The notes beneath the pieces were generated by a model. That model was not told the origin of the DNA. It ran no database searches and saw only the letters and a program-made list of their open reading frames with translations. The position numbers were made by a program, and so were the translations under genes. This document shows, in pieces, positions 43,452 through 51,698 of a DNA stretch of 64,000 nt (positions within the stretch are counted from its first letter, which is position 1; every line of letters begins with the position of its first letter). Source of the DNA: Clostridia bacterium (GTDB taxonomy: Bacteria; Bacillota; Clostridia; Lachnospirales; Bianqueaceae); assembly GCA_900764045.1 (NCBI GenBank), contig CAAFMN010000026.1, forward strand, positions 6,680-70,679, read 5' to 3'.

Positions 43452-43667
43452 ATGAATTCTGGTACCGTTAAATGGTTCAACGCTGAGAAGGGCTACGGCT
43501 TCATCTCTAACGATGAGGGCGGCGATGATGTATTCGTACATTTCTCTTCCATCATGGTTGACGGCTTCAAGACCCTGAATGAGGGACAGAAGGTTACCTT
43601 CGACGTAGAAGCTGATCCTAAGAACAGCAGCAAGATGCGTGCAGTTAATGTTCACATCGTTGGCTAA
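43452..43667 (+). CDS. Cold-shock domain protein
   Basis: 71 aa, one cold-shock domain. The RNA-binding motifs are KGYGFIS (RNP1) and VFVHFSS (RNP2), after the MNSGTVKWFN start. It binds single-stranded RNA and melts hairpins. AAGGAGGTG precedes the ATG at 43452. Codon use is that of a highly expressed gene. Confidence 0.95.
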   Translation: MNSGTVKWFNAEKGYGFISNDEGGDDVFVHFSSIMVDGFKTLNEGQKVTFDVEADPKNSSKMRAVNVHIVG

Positions 43668-43685
43668 TGAACACAAAAGCAAGAG

Positions 43686-43716
43686 ACCGCTCTTCGAGAA
43701 GAAGGGCGGTTTTTTC
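43686..43716 (+). terminator. Cold-shock gene terminator
   Basis: ACCGCTCTTC pairs with GAAGGGCGGT, followed by TTTTTT. Confidence 0.85.
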
Positions 43717-43778
43717 ATGCCGTCATAGATCTGTAATATTTCCCGTGAACTTTTAATGAACATTTTGTGAATTTCTGA

Positions 43779-43807
43779 TTGACATTTCTTGCAAACTTCG
43801 TTATACT
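43779..43807 (+). promoter_or_regulatory. Promoter of the purine permease gene
   Basis: TTGACA (43779-43784), 17-bp spacer, TATACT (43802-43807). A small TCAGA/TCTGA hairpin lies in the leader; no purine riboswitch is recognisable. Confidence 0.8.
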
Positions 43808-43875
43808 AAAAATACCTGTTGTCAGATAATGTCTGATTAGCGGAGACTACATTTTATGTTAGGAGCGTGACTTCT

Positions 43876-45222
43876 TTGAAGGACTTTTTCAAGCTCAAGG
43901 AACATGGCACCACGACAAAGACCGAGGTTCTGGCCGGTATTACGACATTCCTTTCGATGGCGTATATCCTGGCAGTTAACCCGTCGATGCTGGCGGCCGC
44001 AGGCATGGATTCAGGCGCTGTATTTACTGCAACGGCAGTATCCGCGGCAGTAGCCAGCCTGATCATGGGATTCTATGCGAATTATCCCGTAGCCCTGGCG
44101 TCCGGTATGGGACTGAATGCGTATTTCGCGTATTCCGTATGCCCGATGCTGGCTGGTATGGGAATCACCGATCCCTGGCAGGTAGCCTTGGCGGCAATCC
44201 TGGTAGAAGGTCTGATCTTCATCATCCTTTCTATCTTTAAGTTCCGCGAAGCACTGGTCAATTCTGTGCCGGCGAACCTGAAGTATGGCATCTCTGCCGG
44301 TATCGGCCTGTTTATCACAATTGTTGCTCTGGAAGGCGCAGGCATCATCGCAGATGACGCGTCTACGCTGGTAACTCTGGGCGATGTGAGCCAGCCGAAT
44401 TTTGTTCTGGCGATGGTAGGCCTGATCCTGATCGGCATTATGTGGCACTTTAAGGTAAAGGGCTCCATTCTGTGGGGCATCCTTGCAACCTGGATTCTGG
44501 GCATCTTCGCGCAGCTCATCGGCTGGTATCAGGGCAATTCTCTGATCCCGTCCTTCACCAATCTGCTGCCTCCGTCCCTGGGCCCCACGTTCTTCAAGTT
44601 TAACTTTGAATATGCAGCGCAGAACTTTACCGGATTCCTGGTTATCGTATTTGCGTTCCTGTTCGTAGACCTGTTCGATACCGTTGGTACGCTGATCGGT
44701 GTTGCGGATCAGGGCAATCTGCTGGATGAGAATGGCAAGCTGCCTCGTGCAGGAGCGGCTCTGATGAGCGACGCGGTTGGTACAGTAGTAGGCGCATGCC
44801 TGGGTACTTCTACAGTTACAAGCTATGTTGAGTCCACTGCAGGTGTAGCAGAAGGCGGACGTACCGGTCTGACGGCTGTTACGGCAGGTCTGATGTTCAT
44901 CCTGGCACTGTTCTTCTCCCCGATCTTCCTGGCGATCCCCAGCTTCGCGACCGCTCCGGCGCTGATCTTCGTAGGTCTTCTGATGATGAAGTCCGTTCTG
45001 AAGATGAAGTTTGATGGAGATATCGCTGATGTAATCGGCGGCTTTGTAGCACTGGTAATGATGCCCTTTACCTATTCCATCGCGAATGGTATCATGTTCG
45101 GTATCCTGACCTGGCTGGCTCTGAAGGTTTGCACCGGCAAGATCAAGGAGATTCATCCGGTTATGTGGGTATCCGCAGCGCTCTTTGTAGTACGTATCAT
45201 CTCTCTGGTAATGCACTGGTAA
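43876..45222 (+). CDS. NCS2-family purine permease (PbuG/AzgA type)
   Basis: 448 aa with 12-14 predicted membrane helices. The start KDFFKLKEHGTTTKTEVLAG and the TFLSMAYILAVNP, VDLFDTVGTLIGVA and SYVESTAGVAEGGRTGLTA blocks are typical of the adenine/guanine/hypoxanthine transporters. The TTG at 43876 gives the family N-terminus and lies 10 bases after AGGAG; the GTG at 43867 is too close to that site. It probably feeds adenine to the deaminase at 34338-36032. Confidence 0.92.
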   Translation: MKDFFKLKEHGTTTKTEVLAGITTFLSMAYILAVNPSMLAAAGMDSGAVFTATAVSAAVASLIMGFYANYPVALASGMGLNAYFAYSVCPMLAGMGITDPWQVALAAILVEGLIFIILSIFKFREALVNSVPANLKYGISAGIGLFITIVALEGAGIIADDASTLVTLGDVSQPNFVLAMVGLILIGIMWHFKVKGSILWGILATWILGIFAQLIGWYQGNSLIPSFTNLLPPSLGPTFFKFNFEYAAQNFTGFLVIVFAFLFVDLFDTVGTLIGVADQGNLLDENGKLPRAGAALMSDAVGTVVGACLGTSTVTSYVESTAGVAEGGRTGLTAVTAGLMFILALFFSPIFLAIPSFATAPALIFVGLLMMKSVLKMKFDGDIADVIGGFVALVMMPFTYSIANGIMFGILTWLALKVCTGKIKEIHPVMWVSAALFVVRIISLVMHW

Positions 45223-45241
45223 GATGAAGGATTAAGAAAGC

Positions 45242-45278
45242 AAACAGTCCGCAACCATGGTTGCGGACTGTTTTTAGT
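45242..45278. terminator. Bidirectional terminator after the permease gene
   Basis: AAACAGTCCGCAACC (45242-45256) pairs with GGTTGCGGACTGTTT (45259-45273), followed by TT. Confidence 0.9.
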
Positions 45279-45292
45279 TTTAAATATTCTAC

Positions 45293-45850
45293 TTATGCTT
45301 CATTTTGCAGCTGCCGAAGAATCAGTTCGGCCAGTTTCTTTTCTTCTGCCGCATGATTGGCTAACAGCAACGCATACATTAGAGCCGGACGTTCATCGAC
45401 TGGCGAAACTTGGAGATTGGTACGGAGTTTGTCATAATGGCTCTCGACAGCGGCATAGAGGTCGGTGCGCAGTTCCTTTTCCAACAGCAGGTATTCTTCG
45501 TAGAATTTCCGCAGGCTGTCACTATCGCCAGTACTATGCAGCAAATGGTTGGTGTAGAGGCCGATGTCCTCCATATTCAGAACGGCTTTGAGCTTACAGA
45601 TCATAAGTAGACAGAGGAGATGCTCCCGGGAGTATTTTTTCTTTTCCGGAGGCGGGAGAACACCGGATTTGGTCAAGCTGTTAATCAGTGTTTTGGCAGG
45701 ATGTTTTCCCTCCCCAGGTTCGGTGCCTGGACAGATGCGGCCCTCCAGCAGAGTTGTCACCTGATCCATATATAGTGGAATGGAAGGCAGATCCTTGTAC
45801 TCTAAGGGTTGCTCAGCGGCCAGCTGATCGATCAGTTGCGCAATCTCCAT
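45293..45850 (-). CDS. DUF1836 protein
   Basis: 185 aa. The SIPLYMDQVTTLLE opening, the LTKSGVLPPPEKKKYSREHL block and following helices match DUF1836, common in Clostridia and possibly DNA-binding (the block resembles a MerR-like recognition element). The ATG at 45850 has AGGAG upstream. An in-frame extension to 46039 lies inside the neighbour and is rejected. Third gene of a minus-strand run; function unknown. Confidence 0.75.
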   Translation of the reverse strand: MEIAQLIDQLAAEQPLEYKDLPSIPLYMDQVTTLLEGRICPGTEPGEGKHPAKTLINSLTKSGVLPPPEKKKYSREHLLCLLMICKLKAVLNMEDIGLYTNHLLHSTGDSDSLRKFYEEYLLLEKELRTDLYAAVESHYDKLRTNLQVSPVDERPALMYALLLANHAAEEKKLAELILRQLQNEA

Positions 45851-45860
45851 AATAGCTCCT

Positions 45861-46709
45861 TTACTGTCCCTGTGGGGGCGTCCATTGCTTGTTCGGGTCT
45901 TTGTAGTGTACATGATCGTACAGATGATCCATACAGTATTCACGGGAACCGTCACATTGAGAGCAGTAACGGAACTGCATGTTCGGATCATCCTTTTCTG
46001 TTTTTCCGCAGATGCAGCAGCGGTGAAACGGAACATCATAGATTACTTTGCCGGGTCCCTGATGGGTGGGGCGGGATTTTTGAACATACTGTTTGCGGCG
46101 GACGGCATAGCGGATCTTCTGGATGAGCTGCGGGCCGAAGAACAGGATATAGTTCAGGAAGCAGGCAAGGATCATCAGGCGAGTCGCCCAACTACCGACG
46201 ATGAATTGATAGAGCAGCAGAGCAGCAGACAAGAGGCCAAGCCATTTTACTTTGATAGGAATAAAGAAGAAAAGTAAAAGCTGGACATCAGGGAACAGAG
46301 TGGCAAACGCCAGAAATAGCGACTCATTTAAATAGGTTGTACTGCCGTAGATGTTGAAGATCAGAGAGGCAGCAATGGTGCAGAGGACACCAATCAGATA
46401 ATATACGTTAAAACGGAAGGCGCCCCAACGGCTTTCCAGAGCGCGGCCTATAAAATAATCGAAATACAGAACGATCGCGACTGTAAACAGACTGCCGATA
46501 TAGACAGAAGGCGGAATGAAGAGGAATGTGACTAAGCGCCAGACCTGTCCGTGCAGGACCTGATACGGATCCAATGTCAGGAACCTGACAAAATCTGTAT
46601 TGAAGATGCACATGCAGAATACAGCGATATTTCCAAGAACGATATACAGCATCAGATTGCGGATGGCAAAGCGTCCAAGCTTGCGCTCCAGCGTATCCAT
46701 GAGTTTCAA
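45861..46709 (-). CDS. Rhomboid-like membrane protein without catalytic motif, zinc-ribbon tail
   Basis: 282 aa. Six predicted membrane helices (about residues 18-205) resemble the rhomboid fold, with a WRLVTFLFIPPS segment after helix 1. The catalytic GxSG motif of active rhomboid proteases is absent from the fourth helix, so this is a pseudoprotease (iRhom/derlin-like). The tail (about 225-265) has CCICGK, YCSQCD and YCMDH, a zinc-ribbon-like set of Cys/His. TTG start at 46709 with AGGAGG six bases upstream. Role unknown. Confidence 0.78.
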   Translation of the reverse strand: MKLMDTLERKLGRFAIRNLMLYIVLGNIAVFCMCIFNTDFVRFLTLDPYQVLHGQVWRLVTFLFIPPSVYIGSLFTVAIVLYFDYFIGRALESRWGAFRFNVYYLIGVLCTIAASLIFNIYGSTTYLNESLFLAFATLFPDVQLLLFFFIPIKVKWLGLLSAALLLYQFIVGSWATRLMILACFLNYILFFGPQLIQKIRYAVRRKQYVQKSRPTHQGPGKVIYDVPFHRCCICGKTEKDDPNMQFRYCSQCDGSREYCMDHLYDHVHYKDPNKQWTPPQGQ

Positions 46710-46728
46710 AGATATACCTCCTTAATCA

Positions 46729-48570
46729 TCAGATAAAGAAATCATCCGGAGACAGGGTTTCATAATCATCCTCTTTTTTAGCGTCCTTTTCGGACTTTGC
46801 TTCCGGTTCCGCAGGCACAGGCTCCGCGGTGGGTGCTTCCTGTGACTCCGGGGTCGGAGACTGCGGTTCTTGATAGAAATCCAGATCCGGCAGAATACCG
46901 GTTACCTCCTGAATCGTAGTGGTATGAACCTCGGTCATCTTCATGACCGGAATCTTCTGTGTGGCTTCTTTCCATTGCGCAAAGGCATTGCTGTCCAGCT
47001 GAATATCTTCCGGATCGGCCGGTGTAGACAGAGTATCATCCAAAGGCTCCAGCTGCGCCGTCTGTGAGTATTCCGGCTCATCGTCCTGAGCTTTGCGGCG
47101 GTGATAGGTGCGTGCCAGCAGTATGATGAGGACAATCAGCAGCAGCATAAAGAGGACAAGCCCAATCAGAATGTAGGGGATATAGCGTACAAATCCGCTG
47201 AGGAACTGCGTTGTGCCGCCGGAAGAGGAGCTGTCGGAAGAAGAGATCAGAGAACCGGCAGAAGAATCCTGTACGGAATCATTCGCGGAGAGCTCGCCCT
47301 CAAACTCGCCCGTGTAAGAACGCAGCGTATCATTGGAGACGTTGTAATAGAAATAATCCCGTGTCCCAGAACTATTCTGTACATATACGATGTATTCCTG
47401 CGCGTTAGACGGGCTGACAAAAGCCTGGATACTGCGGCCGTGGATCGTGACGGCCTGCAAAGAAGTCCCCTGCGGAATCTTACTACCCATGGAAGCATCC
47501 AGCACCAGGTGGGTCTCACCGTTGATATAAAGGGAGACAGAGTTGAGGCAGGTCTGCGTTTGCGGATCATACAGATAGAAAGCGCCGTTTTCTCCGCGGA
47601 AATCCGTCAGATAGAACAGTACCGTGCCATCCGGGGATTGCGCGACGTCCATGCTTTGCCCGCTCAGAACATAAGAGCCTCTGGAGAAACCGCTGGGAAT
47701 CGAGGTCCCCTGCGGTATGGACTGCATATACATGGTAATGCCGTCGATCTTAAAGGAGATCAGGTCATTGCTGGCAGAAGAATCGGCAGAGGAATTGCTG
47801 CCTGTAGAACTGTCCTCTATTGAAGAATTGGTGGAGCTTTCCTCGGCGGCCGCTCGGGTAATGGTTACTGTATAAACAATACTTGTACCATCTGGAGCGA
47901 TAACAGTAATCGGCCGGATATTATCACCGACGGCAAGGTCCGAAACTCCGGACACCTGAACAGCGGCGGTCGCGTCGTTGGCAATAGCGCTCAGTGTAAC
48001 GGTAGTGATGTTATTGGGAACGCTTAAAGTGTATTCGGTAATGCTCGGAGAAAAGGAAGGACTCAGCACGCCGTAGGATACCATCAGGCTTTTCAGTGTC
48101 GCGTCGGAAGACATGGTCCCGGCTGGGCTGACATGGACATCTTTACTGCCGGTGGGTGTACCTACACTCTCGGCCTGACCATTGTACATGGAACTCTCGA
48201 CGACACGGATTGACGTATCGCCCTCAGCACGCGCGACAAAGCTCAGCGTATACTCCAACACGGTAGAGGCTTTGGATTCCATGGCGCGGAGGGTAAGAGA
48301 ACCGGTATCGCCCTCGGCGGCGCCGCCGGTATATTCCAGAATGCCCGGATCATAGGTGATCTGGGCAAATACGCCGGCCAGCTGTTCACTGCTCTCAAAA
48401 CGCAGTGTAACATAGAGCCAGTCCCCGACTTCCAGCGAATCCGAGCTCACGCCCACGGTTAGGTTGGAGACGGCGGCATAAACCCGATTATCAGATGTAT
48501 GGTACATCGTTCCCATAATGCAGAAAATAGCACAAAGGCAAGCGAGCAGCTTTTTCCATGCAAGCTTCAT
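46729..48570 (-). CDS. Secreted membrane protein with cohesin-like and cadherin-like domains
   Basis: 613 aa from the ATG at 48570 (GGAGAG upstream). A signal peptide ends near residue 33. A cohesin-like beta-sandwich (about 35-150, VGVSSDSLEVGDWLYVTL) is followed by a cadherin-like beta-sandwich (about 155-245, ending TSIVYTVTITRA), a Ser/Asn linker, a central domain with a repeated IPxGxS motif, a membrane helix (about 450-475), and an acidic Pro/Glu-rich cytoplasmic tail. It may connect a surface structure to the cell interior. Function unknown. Confidence 0.75.
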   Translation of the reverse strand: MKLAWKKLLACLCAIFCIMGTMYHTSDNRVYAAVSNLTVGVSSDSLEVGDWLYVTLRFESSEQLAGVFAQITYDPGILEYTGGAAEGDTGSLTLRAMESKASTVLEYTLSFVARAEGDTSIRVVESSMYNGQAESVGTPTGSKDVHVSPAGTMSSDATLKSLMVSYGVLSPSFSPSITEYTLSVPNNITTVTLSAIANDATAAVQVSGVSDLAVGDNIRPITVIAPDGTSIVYTVTITRAAAEESSTNSSIEDSSTGSNSSADSSASNDLISFKIDGITMYMQSIPQGTSIPSGFSRGSYVLSGQSMDVAQSPDGTVLFYLTDFRGENGAFYLYDPQTQTCLNSVSLYINGETHLVLDASMGSKIPQGTSLQAVTIHGRSIQAFVSPSNAQEYIVYVQNSSGTRDYFYYNVSNDTLRSYTGEFEGELSANDSVQDSSAGSLISSSDSSSSGGTTQFLSGFVRYIPYILIGLVLFMLLLIVLIILLARTYHRRKAQDDEPEYSQTAQLEPLDDTLSTPADPEDIQLDSNAFAQWKEATQKIPVMKMTEVHTTTIQEVTGILPDLDFYQEPQSPTPESQEAPTAEPVPAEPEAKSEKDAKKEDDYETLSPDDFFI

Positions 48571-48778
48571 AAGTATCTCTCCTATCGAAATGATTGTTGT
48601 TTGGTATTTATCATAAATGGCCTGTATATATCGTAAAAACGAAACAAATGACCGCTGGGACCTGATCATTATAACATAAAAGCAGACTCCTGCAAACACT
48701 TTTACATTTTTGTTAATAAAATTTTCAACAGTGTAATATATTTTAGATACAATCCGGGGAAGATTTGCAAAAAAGCAC

Positions 48779-48807
48779 TTGACAAATGGGAATGGATACT
48801 GTAGAAT
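48779..48807 (+). promoter_or_regulatory. tRNA-Trp promoter
   Basis: TTGACA (48779-48784), 17-bp spacer, TAGAAT (48802-48807), 20 bp before the tRNA. Confidence 0.8.
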
Positions 48808-48826
48808 AGAATCTGCCTTTTGGCAT

Positions 48827-48899
48827 AGAGGAATAGTTCAGTCGGTAGAACGTCGGTCTCCAAAACCGAATGTCGTGGGTTCGAGTCCTACTTCCTCTG
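48827..48899 (+). tRNA. tRNA-Trp (CCA anticodon)
   Basis: 73 nt cloverleaf. The acceptor arm AGAGGAA pairs with TTCCTCT (48892-48898), with G as the discriminator base. The anticodon loop CTCCAAA holds CCA at 48860-48862, and the T loop reads GGTTCGAGTCC. The 3' CCA is not encoded. It is the effector for the T-box at 8943-9212. Confidence 0.96.
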
Positions 48900-48907
48900 T
48901 TAAAGAG

Positions 48908-48943
48908 ACCGCCTGAATAAGTCTATTCAGGCGGTTTTGCTTT
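48908..48943 (+). terminator. Terminator after tRNA-Trp
   Basis: ACCGCCTGAATA (48908-48919) pairs with TATTCAGGCGGT (48924-48935), followed by TTTTGCTTT. Confidence 0.85.
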
Positions 48944-48965
48944 AGAGAATCTGGAAAAAGGAGCG

Positions 48966-49367
48966 ATGCAATCAATGGACAGTAAATGGCAAGAATTATA
49001 TGACGCGGCGAAGCAGGTATTAAAACCGCGGGAGGTTTCTAAACTGATTGAGGCCGGTGGAGTTTCCGCGGCGGTAGAATCCGTGTCGGGCAAGATATAT
49101 GTCGGAGTGTGTGTAGATACGGCGTGTACATTGGGTGTATGCGCGGAGCGCAATGCTATTTTCAACATGATTACGAATGGGGAAAACGCGATCAAGCGTG
49201 TTATTGCCATCAATGGAAAAGGAAAAGCCATTCCGCCGTGTGGAGCGTGCCGGGAATTTATGACACAGCTGATGCCGGAGGACTACGGAAAGATTGAGAT
49301 TATGATGGATTATGAGAATGAGAGAATCGTAACTCTCGGGGATCTGACACCGGAATGGTGGATATAA
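48966..49367 (+). CDS. Cytidine deaminase-like protein
   Basis: 133 aa. The zinc-dependent deaminase motifs are present: GVCAERNAIF (CAE, with Cys as the ligand) and PPCGACREF (PCxxC). The size fits tetrameric cytidine deaminases or the blasticidin-deaminase-like branch. The N-terminus is longer and more charged than in Cdd, so the substrate is uncertain. AAGGAG lies upstream; an ATG at 48975 is an alternative start. Confidence 0.82.
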   Translation: MQSMDSKWQELYDAAKQVLKPREVSKLIEAGGVSAAVESVSGKIYVGVCVDTACTLGVCAERNAIFNMITNGENAIKRVIAINGKGKAIPPCGACREFMTQLMPEDYGKIEIMMDYENERIVTLGDLTPEWWI

Positions 49368-49442
49368 TCATGTGCCCATTGCAAAAGAAAAATCCGCGTG
49401 TTATAATAGGATTGGATTGAGGGCAATCATACTGAATTTTAG

Positions 49443-49466
49443 AAAGCTGCCGCATGGCAGCTTTTC
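49443..49466 (+). terminator. Short terminator after the deaminase gene
   Basis: AAAGCTGCC (49443-49451) pairs with GGCAGCTTT (49456-49464) around a GCAT loop; the T run is short. Confidence 0.5.
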
Positions 49467-49478
49467 AAAAATATGAAG

Positions 49479-49494
49479 GTTAGCGTATACTAAC
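49479..49494. promoter_or_regulatory. GTTAG-n6-CTAAC palindrome, possible metalloregulator site
   Basis: GTTAGCGTATACTAAC upstream of the hydrolase fragment. Its half-sites resemble those of DtxR/IdeR-type boxes, but the 6-bp gap does not fit the consensus. Low confidence. Confidence 0.3.
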
Positions 49495-49526
49495 TTGCGC
49501 CAACCTTATCCAGGGGAGCGGAGAGC

Positions 49527-49991
49527 ATGAGAGTTTTAGAATATGGAAGAGAGCATGAAAAGACGCTGCTTTTTCTGCCGTGTACAGCGGAGCCGGAGTG
49601 GGCGTTTACCGATTCGGTAACGCGGTTGGCGCAAAATTACCATGTGATGCAGATCGTCTATGATGGCCACGGCGAAACAGAAGAGGAGTTTGATTCCGTG
49701 GAGGCAACAGTGGATGAAGTGACGGATTGGCTGCGGAACCATGGTGTTGCACATCTGGATGCGGCTTACGGATGCTCCCTGGGCGGCGCGTGCTGAAAAA
49801 GGGCGGCGTATTTGTTTTGCATGACAGCATGAAGCCGCAGATGTACGGCGATATGATTGCTTTTGTAGAAAAACTGGATGGGATTTGACGAGGTACGATA
49901 TGTGGAGACCGAGGAGACTATTTTCGGCTCCAAGAGCCGTGCCGCAATGATAATGCTGGGCAACTCCGCTATGATCGTCGGAAGGAAATAA
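49527..49991 (+). pseudogene. Deletion fusion of an alpha/beta hydrolase start and a methyltransferase end
   Basis: From 49527 the frame encodes the first about 88 residues of an alpha/beta hydrolase, up to the nucleophile elbow (YGCSLGG), then stops at 49796. Immediately afterwards another frame reads KGGVFVLHDSMKPQMYGDM and, after a +1/-1 shift near 49875, MGFDEVRY to IVGRK, stopping at 49991. This matches the end of a SAM-dependent methyltransferase-like protein. A deletion has joined two unrelated genes and neither can work. The break is about 240 bp from the locus B repeat unit. Confidence 0.7.
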
Positions 49992-50033
49992 TGCGGAATG
50001 TTTCCGGATCACCCGTCTTAATATATTTTTCAA

Positions 50034-50062
50034 TTGCAAAATATTCAGAAAAACGCTACAAT
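50034..50062 (+). promoter_or_regulatory. Promoter of the locus B nuclease pseudogene
   Basis: TTGCAA (50034-50039), 17-bp spacer, TACAAT (50057-50062). The sequence from about 50033 is shared with locus A. Confidence 0.75.
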
Positions 50063-50084
50063 CTCCCTCTAAGGAGGGAGATTG
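50059..50084. promoter_or_regulatory. Perfect palindrome over the start site of the locus B gene
   Basis: CAATCTCCCTC (50059-50069) and GAGGGAGATTG (50074-50084) around TAAG. It spans the -10 box, the expected transcription start, the ribosome site and the TTG start codon. Confidence 0.7.
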
Positions 50085-50767
50085 TTGTTTCCTGTGATCT
50101 ATTTTCTTTTCGTTACCGCCAAGTGCCTCTCGTACCGCGGTTCTTGGAGCTTATCTCGAAAGCGCCATACTAACGGACACATGTATTATTACAAGCAGAC
50201 TGCCGATAAGACCTGCTATGTGAGGCGCAGGGACGAACCTCAGGTCCTGGCTGAATATGATGAGCGGCAGAAGTGGCGCCAGGAGCGTAAGGAGCTTCAA
50301 CAACAGCTGATGAGTCTATCGCCTTCTGAGCGCCGCGAAGCCCGCCAGCAGATGAAATTATACCAAGAGCTTGGACTCGAGAAATTGCCCTTGGATAAGG
50401 ATGTATCCTTCGACGGGACGGTTCTCGACTCCAGAGCCGAAATCATTCTCTATGAGTCCTTGAAAAACTTGGGTATCATGAGCGAACATAACCGCCCGAT
50501 TGATTCTGGATCTTATAGTTATTTTTCACATTCACTATTAATGGCAAAAGGATCTATCTGGAGCACATGGGCAAATTAGACGATCCTCAATATCGCCGCA
50601 AGCAAATCGAAAAGATCAAAAACTACAAAACTCATGACATCCGCCTCGGCGAGAACCGGGTCATCACAAGCTCCAACAAACACTTTCAAGCCCCTAGGGT
50701 CCTTTGGCAATTAGTCATCCGCGGAGTTTTGTCAGCATCAAAAGCAAGAAAACTGATCAAAAAATGA
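50082..50767 (+). pseudogene. Frameshifted second copy of the PD-(D/E)XK nuclease-like gene (locus B)
   Basis: It is highly similar to the 12163-12864 gene over its whole length. Near 50523-50527 a 7-bp deletion relative to locus A removes the codons for the catalytic Pro-Asp of the WPDF motif and shifts the frame; the first part ends at 50579. The second part (MGKLDDPQYRRKQ to the stop at 50767) continues in another frame. The lesion therefore hits the predicted active site. The remaining sequence has changed little, so inactivation is recent or the copy persists for another reason. Confidence 0.85.
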
Positions 50768-50797
50768 CAATTTTTATTAAGACCCTCCTACCCTTTA

Positions 50798-51190
50798 GAA
50801 GTCCGTCCCTCCACGAAAAATCTATTAGATTTTCTTGAAAATCCGGAGAATTCTGGTACACCAAAGAGTCTTCTTCTCCCAAGTGTACCAGATTATTTCA
50901 AAAATCCAAAGAAACCTATAAAAATCTGGTACACCCAGGAGCCTCAACTCTCAAAGTGTACCAGATTATTTTTAGAGAACCAGAGAAACCTATAAAAATC
51001 TGGTACACTCCAAAGTCTTATTCTCCCAAGTGTAGCAGATTTTTTTGAAAATCCAGAGGAAACCTATAAAAATCTGGTACACGCAGGAGTCTCACTCACC
51101 AAAGTGTACCAGATATTTTCGAAAAAACCAGAGAGATCCATAGAATTCCTGGTACACCTAAGAGCCTCATTCTCCCAAGTGTACCAGGGT
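50798..51190 (+). repeat. Locus B palindromic repeat array (73-75-bp period)
   Basis: After a 25-bp segment (50798-50822) identical to locus A comes a degenerate unit, then units starting GTGTACCAGA or a close variant at 50883, 50956, 51030, 51104 and 51179 (the last cut short). Each full unit ends TCTGGTACAC or a near copy, then a linker of about 21 bp like GCAGGAGTCTCACTC. Inner sequences vary and spacers resemble one another, so this is not a CRISPR. The array ends 17 bp from the 3' end of the convergent PNPOx-like gene. Confidence 0.92.
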
Positions 51191-51206
51191 TTAAATGGAA
51201 CCTCAC

Positions 51207-51683
51207 CTATTTTTCCTGTACTTCTTTTCCGCTGAGGTGTTCAATCTCGATTTCAAAAAGCTGTGTGGCCCTTCCGGCCTTGGCGATCTCTTCATCGACC
51301 AACTGTTCTTCGGGATAATACTTCATAGCGAACTGTTTAAGTCTTGCCAGAGCCTCCGGGCCGTTTTCTACCAAGCGGCATCTGCCGAACACAACTACGC
51401 TTTGCACAAATGGAGCCCACACGTCTTCCTTGATGGTTTCATTTCCGTACACGGTAAAGCACACTTTATCACAAGCCCGGAGCGCTTCGATTTTATGCCC
51501 TGCTTTTGCCCCGTGAAAGTAGATTTTGCGGTTTTCTTTATCGAAGAAGAAGTTGATCGGGAACGCATAAGGATAACCTTCTACACCGTTTACGGCCAGA
51601 ACGCCGCGGCGGCTTTTAACTAGCAGTTGTTCTGCTGCCTCTAGGCTGATCTCATTTTTCTTTTTCCGAATTGCTCGAAACAT
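51207..51683 (-). CDS. Pyridoxamine 5'-phosphate oxidase-like FMN-binding protein
   Basis: 158 aa, split-barrel flavin fold: RRGVLAVNGVEGYPYAFPINFFFD, IYFHGAKAGHKIEAL and VCFTVYGNE are typical of the PNPOx-like/NimA-related group. It probably binds FMN or F420-like cofactors and reduces small molecules. AGGAGG precedes the ATG. Last gene of the minus-strand tRNA-modification operon, 15 bp after the TtcA-like gene. Confidence 0.88.
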   Translation of the reverse strand: MFRAIRKKKNEISLEAAEQLLVKSRRGVLAVNGVEGYPYAFPINFFFDKENRKIYFHGAKAGHKIEALRACDKVCFTVYGNETIKEDVWAPFVQSVVVFGRCRLVENGPEALARLKQFAMKYYPEEQLVDEEIAKAGRATQLFEIEIEHLSGKEVQEK

Positions 51684-51698
51684 AGCGTGTCCTCCTAT

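Noticed and set aside
43451..43475. TTCTGGTACC near the cold-shock gene start as a repeat of the locus A/B array
   Set aside because: Only a short match, no opposite arm, and it is explained by the coding sequence.
43808..43866. Purine riboswitch upstream of the NCS2 permease
   Set aside because: The conserved three-way junction bases are not visible and the leader is too short.
44011..45216. Minus-strand frame across the purine permease gene
   Set aside because: Composition rich in Gln, Arg and Asp is typical of the antisense of a membrane protein; no start site.
50883..51190. CRISPR array
   Set aside because: Repeats are imperfect, the variable part is inside the hairpin, linkers resemble one another, and there are no cas genes.
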